This document shows, piece by piece, positions 55,401 through 64,000 of a stretch of DNA of 64,000 nt. Source of the DNA: Anagrus nilaparvatae (lineage: Eukaryota > Arthropoda > Insecta > Hymenoptera > Mymaridae). The DNA lies in assembly GCA_022575985.1 (NCBI GenBank), contig JAKSXM010000007.1, positions 34,288,501-34,352,500 of the forward strand, given 5' to 3'. Position 1 is the stretch's first letter. The number at the start of each line of letters is the position of its first letter. The notes under the pieces are model-generated. The model made no database searches, had not been told where the DNA came from, and was given only the letters and a program-made list of their open reading frames with translations. Position numbers and translations under genes: made by a program.

Positions 55401-58044
55401 ATGAAAGTATAAACCGGAATCTCAAACAAAATTTTCCGTAAACTTGGCTTATTTCTGGTAGCTTTAATTTGATTGGAATAAATTTTGATAATTATTATTA
55501 TAATTTTCAATGCTTACATATTTTAAAGTAATCTATTACTTATATAGAAAAGATTTTAATTTTGCTCATGTACTATGTATAAAACGATAAAATATTTAAT
55601 ACAATGTTTTAAAAATAAATTAACAATGTTCAATTTTTATTTAGAGATTAAAATTTAATAACAGGAAGTAGACAAAAATTAACGACTTTTTTCTTTTAAA
55701 TTAATTTTCATAAAATTTTTCTTTTGTCTACTTTGCTTAAGATTACTGATTTTAAGAAGATGAACTACAAAATTTCTGAACACTTGTTTTTGATGGAAAA
55801 TTAGTAACTGAAATAAAAATGTAGATTTGATTTGTTAATAAAATAAAGAGAAAGGGAAAACTTCATATACCATAATAATCCTGTATAAACAGAAAACTTT
55901 TTTCCTTCTAAAAATTCTTTTACCATTTATTAATTTTTATCTTGAGTTATTTGTTTTAAATTTGACTTGTGAAAACTATTCATGAATAAGGAATGGATGT
56001 GAAAAGTTCAGATAGTAAGATTTGGAATTGGAAAGTTTGATTATCAGTGTTCATTTTATCCCTTGATATTTTTAATAAGTCGTTATTGATATTCAAATAA
56101 TGAAAATATGCGAGTGGTTGAACTTGTGAATAGTTGCATTTTCTATAATCTGAGTATACTTAATTTGTTTTCTTATATTTGGTTTTTTTTTTTTTTTTTT
56201 TTTGTAATTATTTTTTTGTTGTAAAAAAAAATTTCTTTTGTCTGCATTTACATAGCTGTTTACTCAAAACCATTAATTGATCATAAGAAGATATAATTTT
56301 CTTCACAATCATTCTTCAATACTATTCTGTTATTTATTTTTATATTTATTTATTCTATTTTCTGAACTCACTTTGAATAACTGAAGTAAAAGAAATGAGT
56401 CTATATCTTAAAATTGCTTAGTCTCATTTTGAAGAATTTAGAACTTCATATAGATGTCTAAATAAGGTTGCTGCTTTTTAACTTCATATTACTTCATTCT
56501 TTAAATTTGATTTTTCATATTCTCACTCGTACTAGTGATTTTACCACAAAAATTTTTTTTATTATTTTTTTTTTTATTATAAAGCAAAAGGAGTACATAA
56601 GAAAAATAATTTTCACAAGTCACAAACATAAGTATCTATATCATTATAAACAAACTTTTTTTTTTTAAATTTTGTTTTACTTTTATTTTTTTTTTAAATA
56701 TGAATGTATTTATGAAGTCAAGAATTCCAGAAAAAGAAAAAAAACTTGAGCTTTCTTATATTATATATGGGCCTTTTCATAAGTAGTCTTATTTAGCGTG
56801 TTTTTTTTTTTTTGTACATGTAATTCATCAACTCATCATGACCTAAACTCTTTTATTTGTTCTTAATGTTATTTAGATACTATGTATAAGCTTAATTTAT
56901 TTTATATAAACAGTTTATGAATACTTTATGCTAAATGGATTTTAGTTATGAAGCAAAATTAAAATCATGAGTTTTCGTTTTATTTCTGTTAACTTTTATA
57001 TTTTTAGATTACAGCAAATTTACACAGAAATTTTCATTTGTTGCAATATAAAAACCATTAAGTTCGTAAAAAGTGGAAAATAGATATGATACTTATTCAA
57101 TCATCAAATACCGATACATAATTAAAATTTTATGAAGTATGGGTCTAAATGACCTTAGATTATTAAAAATTTAGAAAAATGTATAATTATTAGTTCAATT
57201 TTGATATTTTCCAGTTTTGACCTGTCAGAAAAATAGTATTAGTGATTTTTGTTTTATGAATAGAGTTTAAAAGTTTGTAAAATGCATGCTATCTAATGAT
57301 GAAAGTATCAATAAGCGTTTATCATTAATTGTTAGTACCTTTCCCAAAGCATTTAAAATTGTTGTTATATTCATATGGTCTAGCATAGATTCAAAAAAAA
57401 AGTATTGTTTTTTTTATTTTATTTTATTTTTTTATTTTTCGGCAAAGACATTTTTAATATTTAAATCGAGTCTAAAGCCCGCTTTCCTATATACAATGAT
57501 GATAGTTCTGTCAGGATTTTCTGGGGTGCAGTCACTAGAACCCAGAAAATCTTGCAGTATCACTTGCGTAAAATCCCTCCCCACTTTGATTTTTCATATG
57601 CAGAGATTGTAGAGACGCCACTGCGTCTTCTCAAAGCTAGGGTTTTTTGGCGGCACTTTGTTTTCTCTCATCAAAATTTTCAAGGAAAAAAAAAAACGGC
57701 AAAATTTATTATAATATTTTTTTTGTCGTGCTTAGAAAATTTTAACTTTTAACTAGTTTGTGTTGAGAATCTTAACATGAGTTTGTTTATCGTTATATTT
57801 TTAATTAAAAATTTATTATTTACAATTAATTTATTACTATTTTTAATGAATTTAATTCTAAATTTTAAAATAAAAAGAAGAAAAATTACAAAAATAACTA
57901 AAAATAATTATTCCAATTTCTTGTTTTTGTTATCAACTAATGGTTTGTAAAAGCTAAATAAGGTAAGCAATTATGTTCTATTTTAATTTAATAACTATTT
58001 TTTTTTTTTTTATTTTTACTACATACTAATACTTGTTATTTTTT
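55401..58044. other. AT-rich interior, no gene called
   Basis: Pyrimidine runs and a poly-T at 56186-56203. A hairpin GATTTTCTGGG/CCCAGAAAATC lies at 57518-57554 with a 15-nt loop. The ORF 57286-57612 has a hydrophobic stretch but no family motif. Confidence 0.4.
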
Positions 58045-58400
58045 TTATATCCAAATCTGGGGTCTAAATGCTGTATACTGGAATCGGAGCGTGCACAGGC
58101 AATACCAAATCTTAAGAATTGCGGGGTGGAAAATTAAATTAGGTAAGATTTATTTAATTAAAACGTCTAATATTCTTTAATATGTAGTTATGAACTTATT
58201 TTCAACCCTTTTTTTTTTTTTTTTTTTTTATTTCAGTTTAAATCATTAAAAGGTATTCCGAGCCTTGCATAGCCTGGTGACAACAACTTCCAGTATTATT
58301 CGGGTAATGTAGCCTTTTAAGTATAACTATTTATTACCAAATTTTATAATACAACTTTCAGGTTTGAATTTTGGGGATGAATAAAGATTTATATATTTTA
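58045..58400 (+). ncRNA. Possible spliced transcript, three small exons
   Basis: Three exon-like blocks joined by consensus sites: donor TTAGGTAAGA (58143), acceptor TTTATTTCAG after a long T tract (58236), donor CGGGTAATG (58304), acceptor ACTTTCAG (58361), then AATAAA at 58380. Introns would be 94 and 58 bp. The first block has an open frame (AVYWNRSVHRQYQILRIAGW) ending soon after the first junction, so it may be a coding 3' end rather than non-coding. Confidence 0.35.
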
Positions 58401-59459
58401 TTATTACAATTTTTCAAGAAATGAATCCGTGAATTGGGTGTACTAAGTTAAAGCACAGTGATTTTTGTTCCGCTAATTTCCAAACTTAATTAATTTTTGC
58501 CGTTCTCTAATGTACTATAGTAATAAGTATGTGAAAAGTGTAAAGTGAAAAAAAAATTCCATTGGGCTGAATACAGGGTTTATTAAGTGTTTTAATTAAA
58601 AACAAAAAAAATTCTTGATAAGTTTTGTAATTCATTACTATAAACTTGTAATTTGGAGTGTATGTTAGGAACTTTAGTGAGAAATTTCAAAAAAGTATTT
58701 TACAAGTGTGCAATATAAAAAGATTTGTTATTTATAAGCGTAAAATATATTAAAAATAGTTAAAACGAAGAGTTTGGTAAAGAAAATTTAAGTTTGATAA
58801 TTAATGGTAAAATAAAGGTAAGGAATTTTATTATGTTCCAGATATCTATGGATGATGTTTGACAACTAAGTAAATTTTATAAAAGTATATGTAAAAAAAA
58901 ATAGTAATAAAATATTGTAAACAAAATTTAAATTGCATTTCTTGAAAAGAAATTTCTATATACATATATAAATCCCTTTTTTTTCATTGTCTAAAATCTA
59001 ATTTAAAATATTACTTTTTAACTACGCTTATACTTAGACATAAGTGAGTAATAATAGTTCTTTATGTGTACTAAGAATTATTAATTTATAGTTTAATATT
59101 TTGATCCGGATCTCAAAATTTTATGAAACTTACATAAGCTAAGAATTAAAAAAAAATTGTTACTTAAAATATTTAAATATTGCCTACTTGTAGCCTATAC
59201 TTATATTTTACGTAATAATATGACTTATATAACTTTAATGCGCATAAAAAATTATTTTACAGTATAATAACTGCTCTGGAGCTCAAGATCTTATACGTAT
59301 ATTTAGGATGGTTTGTATAATTTTATCGAATAATATATAGAAGGATCTAATATATAAAATTAATGATAATGAACTAAAAATAAAAGGCCTTTTCTGTTTT
59401 TGTTGACTCTCGGATACTGATCCTGGGTAGCTAGTCCAGGTAAGTATGATGACTTTGAC

Positions 59460-59515
59460 TTTCTATCAGATTTATTTTTTTTTTTATTATTTTTTTTTTT
59501 TTTTTTTTTTTTTTT
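59460..59515 (+). repeat. Poly-T tract
   Basis: About 50 bases of T with a few A. Confidence 0.9.
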
Positions 59516-59639
59516 GCAAAGGTTGTTAAAATATTCATGACAAATTATTGCTTAAACTGGAGTAAATATGCTCTTGTTTAAAAGCGATACTTGTTAGAAT
59601 GCTCAGATATCTTATATTTTCTTATACTAAATGGATCCG

Positions 59640-60232
59640 CTTAATAATAATAATTTTTACTCTCAAAATAATTTTAACTCTCAATAATAATAATTTTTAC
59701 TCTCAATATAATAATTTTTTCTCTCAATAATAATAATAATAATTTTTTCTCTCAATAATAATTTTTTTCTCTCAATAATAATAATTTTTTTCTCTCAATA
59801 ATAATAATTTTTTCTCTCAATAATAATAATAATAATTTTTTTCTCTCAATAATAATTTTTTTCTCTCAATAATAATAATTTTTTCTCTCAATAATAATAA
59901 TTTTTTCTCTCAATAATAATAATAATAATTTTTTCTCTCAATAATAATTTTTACTCTCAAAATAATTTTTACTCTCAATAATAATAATTTTTACTCTCAA
60001 TATAATTTTTACTCTCAATAATAATAATTTTTACTCTCAATAATAATAATTTTTAATCTCAATATAATTTTTACTCTCAATAGTAATAATTTTTACTCTC
60101 AAAATAATTTTTACTCTCAATAATAATAATTTTTTACTCTCAATAATAATTTTTACTCTCAATAGTAATAATTTTTACTCTCAAAATAATTTTTACTCTC
60201 AATAATAATAATTTTTTACTCTCAATAATATT
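59640..60232 (+). repeat. AATAATAATTTTTACTCTC minisatellite
   Basis: About 27 units of 16-25 bp differing in the number of AAT triplets before TTTTTACTCTC or TTTTTTCTCTC. Confidence 0.92.
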
Positions 60233-60540
60233 TAAAATATAAAACTATTATCCGTTGTTTTACTATCAAAGAACTGGATAAAGTTCTTCGAAGACTTAGT
60301 TACTTAAAAATATATTTTTTTTTTTTTTTTTTTTTGACTTCGTTAATTGTATATTAAAATAAAATATGCATAAACTTGTTAACTCTTTAGCTCACTAAAC
60401 AAGTGAATCTGTTTGAGAAACTATAGTTTCACATTATTTTTATGTATAGAAAAAAGTTTAAAAAAATGAAATTGAAGAAAAATGTAAAGTTAAAATTATT
60501 TGATTTTGAGTAATTTTCTGAAAATTAGCTAATTAACTAT

Positions 60541-60560
60541 CGCCCACGAGGAGATGCCAA
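60541..60560 (-). other. Primer-binding site
   Basis: On minus, TTGGCATCTCCTCGTGGGCG follows the LTR end; TGG matches the CCA end of a tRNA. tRNA identity not determined. Confidence 0.6.
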
Positions 60561-61831
60561 TGTAACAATCAGTTTTAGCTGATGTATACAATTTAAATTG
60601 ATTTTAGGAAGGTTGTCCAGGCCTTCCAGGGATTGTTAATTAGCTTGGTGTTCAGAAAAAGTTACTCAAAATGGTGAATTGAATTAACTTTTTCTGTAAA
60701 AATAAAATATGTTACTTACTTTTTTTATTTGAAATTGGATGTCCAAAAAATTTATTAACTGAATTTATACTAAGTATTTTTTTTAAAGTTTAATTTATTG
60801 AAACTTAAATAATTTATAAAATTGAAGTTAAGTTGAGGAAAGAAAAATATAATTTAAAATTAAATGAACACCTTTAAATGATAATATTAATTTAAAATGA
60901 AATTAAGTCCAAGTTATTCCTTTCTTTTTCTTTTTCTTCATTTTTAACGCGAGCCAAGTTCTGAACCGGTTCAGAAGAACTTCGAGAAGGCCTTTTCCAG
61001 GCAAAAACTCCAGTATTTAAGCACCGAAATCTTTGATAAGACCGACTTCCCCTCTTGATAAAAATCAAGAGTGGGTTGAGGGTCTTATCTAAGATACTAC
61101 TCCTAGAGTTTGTCTAAGAGGGGAATTCTTTTGTCGACTCATTATCACGCATAGATCGGATGTTATTTTTCTTATCTAAATTTTTAATGAGTCGACAAAA
61201 CGTGATATTTCAAAACAATGGGTTTTACATAAGATGTTTATAGGAATACTTTTGTCTTTGTCTGACTTTATCAAAATAAAATTTTGTTAAGTCATTAAGT
61301 AAACCCATTGTTTTACTTGAACTTAATTTTCTTTGTTTTTCATAAATAAATTACTTTTGAACCCTTTTTCTTTTAATTTAAGCTAATTATGGGCTTTTTA
61401 GAGCAATTTATTTACGAGAATTAAACCTAAAATTTATTATGCTAAACGTAAATTTTTATAAAGGTAGCTTAAAATTATGCTTAATTTACGTAGTTCCAGG
61501 CTAATAATTTCATCCCTTGAGTTTCCCTAAATCTAACTTTAGTTCTTAAAATAGAAAATAAAACTCGAAAGTGAAATCATAGTCCTGGCTTAGGCTTTTC
61601 CAGTTATTCCATGGAACTAAAGGCAAAATCATTTTTCTCGCAATAGAAAATTTAGCTTGAATAACTGGAAAAGATTGTCTTTAAATTTTCCGTGAAAATT
61701 TTAAATTTAACAAATTCGAATTTGTATACGCGGAAAAAATTTTATGTACCGTTTTTTCTACATACACGGAAAAAAAAAATTTTAAACGTACAAAAAAAAG
61801 TTTTTTTTTTAAAACGGCTGAGGACGTTACA
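60561..61831 (-). repeat. LTR, identical to 53291-54561
   Basis: Same 1271 bp with the same dyads, offset exactly 7270. As the 5' LTR in minus orientation it would carry the promoter. Confidence 0.93.
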
Positions 61832-61835
61832 CTTC

Positions 61836-63042
61836 AAATATTAAAACAGGTTTTCCTGAAATAAAATATAAATAAATATTTTATTTACATAAGTGCATCA
61901 TTATTAAAATAGGAACAAGTAATCGTTTTATTTTTTAAATAGTGTTTTTTAAGTGTTTTTGAAACTTCTGTAGCTTCTAAGGACATTTTTACATTATTTA
62001 CATGAAATCTCAAATTTGATTTCGCTAAGAAAACGGGTAAAAAAATAATTTTTTTTAAAATTTAAAGTATTTCTTTACTAAAAAGGACTTGCTTAACAAG
62101 ATTCCGGGGTCAGATTTTTAATTTTGTATCGATAATCGATTTTTTGTCTTTTTTGGGGCCGCCATATTTAATTAACGGTCAATAATATTAAAAATCTGAC
62201 CCCAGAATCTTGTAAACCAAGTCTTTTTTAGTAAAACAAGATCTTGAGTTTAAAAAAAAATCATTTTTTTACCCGTTTTTTAAGCGAAAATCCGAGCGTC
62301 AGTGGTATGGTCGCGCCGGCGTTAATGGGTTAATATTTGAAGTCATTGCAAGTAGACCATTATTACACAGGGGCCTTAATTGGTTCTACGGCAAAAAAAA
62401 CTTCTGGTTAGTTTTATTTTTTTGATATAAGTGTAGCTTTTCAAGCCCCGTAAACCGCAATTTTATAACAATAATTCTTTCATTGTTATAGTAAATAAAC
62501 TAAAGGCCCATTTTTAGCCCAAAATGACCAATTTTTAAATTATTGCTAAAATTGTAATTGATCGTGGAAATTTGTTTTATAGATCTCAAAAATTTTCTAT
62601 AAGCTTAAGTTTTTTAAAAAATGTTTACTATTTTCATGAAATAGTTTCCGAGATATCGTTTTTCAAAGATAATGATAAAAATGACTTTTTTTAAAAATTC
62701 TGAAATTGGGACTCTGACTTTAAATTATCATATTTGGAAAACAAATCGATCAAAAGAGACGAGTAAGGAATTGTTGGAAGCGTGAGGCTTGTAAAAAATT
62801 TTTTAGATCTATAAAAGTTATTTTTATGAAGAAATAAAATTTAAGCGGCAATTTAAGTCATTAATTTTAAAAAACTTAAAATACGCAATTATAGGTCCCA
62901 TGAAAGTCGGGCAGACGAGCAGCTCAGATTTTCTAGTAGGAAGGAATCGACGTAAAAAAATATATTTTAAAAGTCTGCCCAAGCCGATTTTGTCGACATT
63001 TTAGGTCAACTTTCCGGTACGTTCAAGCATGGTGTGCTTAAG
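61836..63042. repeat. Right arm of the family F foldback with a nested MITE
   Basis: 62340-63042 mirrors 52586-53286: GTAGACCATTATTACACAGGGG, CTTCTGGTTAG, AAACCGCAATTTT, GGGCAGACGAGCAGCTC, AAAGTTGACCTAAAATG in inverse, GCATGGTGTGC. 61836-62030 is AT-rich, matching no listed repeat. Confidence 0.78.
62030..62331. mobile_element. Truncated piggyBac-type MITE
   Basis: Relative of 11961-12309: AACGGGTAAAAAAATAATTT, GGACTTGCTTAACAAGATTC, GGGGTCAGATTTTTAAT, and right end CGCGCCGGCGTTAATGGG followed by TTAA (62332). The left TIR tip (CCCATTAGCGCC part) is absent. Confidence 0.8.
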
Positions 63043-63503
63043 GGACCAAAATTTTTTACTTTTTAATTTTTAAATTAAATCAAATTTTATTTCTAATAAG
63101 TTTCCAAAAAATTTTTACTCGTCTTTTTATAATTATTTGTTTAAAAGATATGATTATTTACAGTGAGAGTCCCATTTTAGAGTTTTTGAAAAAAAGTCAA
63201 TTTTAATCTTTATTATTATCTTTATTATCGTTAAAAAGGTATATCTTAGAACGAGTAAAAATTTTTTGGAAACTTAGAGCTTATGAAAAGTTTTTGAGGC
63301 CTATAAAAACCATTTATATCAAAAATTAGAATTTTGTCAGATATTTTAATTTGCCAGGAGAGAATTAATAATAAAAAATTGCGGTGTACGGGAATTTAAC
63401 GGTGACACTTATACGAAAAAAATTTGTCCCATTGAAAGTATTTTGGTTTACTGGCGAGATTGTAGCTTTGTATTAAAGATTACGAAAAAACCCTATTATA
63501 ACA
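63043..63503. repeat. Diverged family F sequence
   Basis: Contains TTTTTACTCGTC, TTTTTGAGGCCTATAAAAACC, AAAAAATTGCGGTGTACGG, GGTGACACTTATACG and CCCTATTATAACA in the family F order. Its right side continues after 63670 (TTGTCGTATTTTG). Confidence 0.6.
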
Positions 63504-63669
63504 CAGTGGCGGATCTAGAAAATTTGGGGGGGTCATTTAAATCAAATTGCAAAAAATTGGTACTTCTCGTTAATTATGTAACGTGAAATTAGCTAAAAAA
63601 AGGTAAAACTGACCACTGAGGGGGGGGGTCAATTGACCCCTTTGACCCCCCCCCCTGTGTCCGCCCCTG
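63504..63669. mobile_element. CAGTGGCGG-type MITE with G/C tracts
   Basis: Ends CAGTGGCGGATCTAG and GTCCGCCCCTG flanked by TAACA (63499-63503, 63670-63674). Long G and C runs (GGGGGGGTCA, TGACCCCCCCCC). The CAGTGGCGGATC end is typical of some hAT MITEs, but those usually duplicate 8 bp, so the class is uncertain. Confidence 0.6.
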
Positions 63670-63674
63670 TAACA

Positions 63675-64000
63675 TTGTCGTATTTTGTAGTTATTCAGTA
63701 ATTTGCTATTTCTTTTATTTCTCTAACGTTACGGTAACATCCAAAATTTTTCCAAAAAAGGGACTTTTGTAAAATTTCTCGAGGAATCCAAATATTTTGT
63801 CAAAATTTTAATTAGCTGACAAGAAAATCCGGAAAATTGAAAATTGAAAATTTTGTAAAAATGGGAAATATTTAAATTGTTTTTTAAGTACTAAAAAGGC
63901 AAAAGGTATTAAAATTTTTTTTTGGTAAAAAGTACATACAAAAACAAAAATTTTAAGCCCGGTTAGGAAAAAAAAGTAACGCATCTTTGGAATATCTGCA
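63675..64000. other. No recognised feature
   Basis: AT-rich tail of the window, without ORF or repeat structure. Confidence 0.4.

Larger units (their letters stand above)
53291..61831 (-). mobile_element. Very young LTR element, 8.5 kb, no visible pol
   Basis: LTRs 53291-54561 and 60561-61831 are both 1271 bp and appear identical. TSD CTTC (53287-53290, 61832-61835). The mirrored empty site AATATTTGAAGTCATTGCAAG is preserved in the other foldback arm at 62332. GTGGGGAGG on minus before the left LTR is the polypurine tract; TTGGCATCTCC on minus after the right LTR is the primer site, so transcription is on minus. The 6-kb interior has no reverse transcriptase, integrase or Gag recognised, so it is non-autonomous. 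Confidence 0.9.

Noticed and set aside
57286..57752. ORFs of 108 and 66 codons in the young LTR element
   Set aside because: Overlapping frames over pyrimidine-rich DNA and a hairpin; no family motif, and antisense to the element.
1..64000. Centromeric or telomeric region
   Set aside because: Satellites are short and interspersed with many element types; there is no telomere repeat, and nothing in one window proves centromere identity.

Overview
The window is AT-rich eukaryotic DNA, most likely from an arthropod. It has short GT-AG introns (59-115 bp), AATAAA signals, insect-style transposon families with clear target-site duplications (TSDs), and no operons. A small-genome insect such as an AT-rich hymenopteran would fit, but the sequence cannot settle the taxon. 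There are almost no intact host genes. The window is mainly a record of nested mobile elements and satellites.

Layout. 1-1610: roughly 165-195 bp AT-rich satellite around the core of a dispersed repeat (family A). 1615-9356: a 7.7-kb block of two palindrome-bearing satellites (114-bp and 45-47-bp units) between diverged inverted arms; one 114-bp unit holds a TTAA-flanked miniature element. 10065-11272: a foldback hAT-type element with a perfect 8-bp TSD. 11685-11906: a 3'-terminal coding exon of an unrecognised gene. 11961-12309: a piggyBac-type miniature element.

13021-44667 appears to be one giant terminal-inverted-repeat element. Its arms are 977 bp each once an insertion is removed, and it is flanked by the perfect 9-bp duplication GCATATCTA. 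Inside are foldback family F copies, a 686-bp near-perfect hairpin, family A satellite, and an 11.5-kb minus-strand LTR element (18541-30048). That LTR element has no visible reverse transcriptase but carries a Gag-like gene, a DEDDh exonuclease exon, and antisense reading frames for an LRR-like and a coiled-coil/membrane protein. Also inside are a collapsed second retroelement containing most of a tRNA-Glu complement (33109-33784), a CACTA-like miniature element and several foldbacks.

44760-45367 holds a frameshifted two-exon gene of unknown function. 45528-52450 has a palindrome array, a G-rich element, four TIR miniature elements flanked by TTAA or TA (one of them nested), and a decayed pogo/Tigger transposase. 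52586-63042 is another foldback, split by a very recent LTR element with identical 1271-bp LTRs (53291-61831, minus strand, no visible pol). The window ends in family F sequence holding a small CAGTGGCGG-type miniature element.

The genes do not form one pathway. What unites the window is repeat biology: retroelements landing at GTAC in the same satellite, several TTAA-specific insertions, and modules (F, A) shared between different elements. No search or alignment was run; family names rest on TSDs, termini and protein motifs read by eye.
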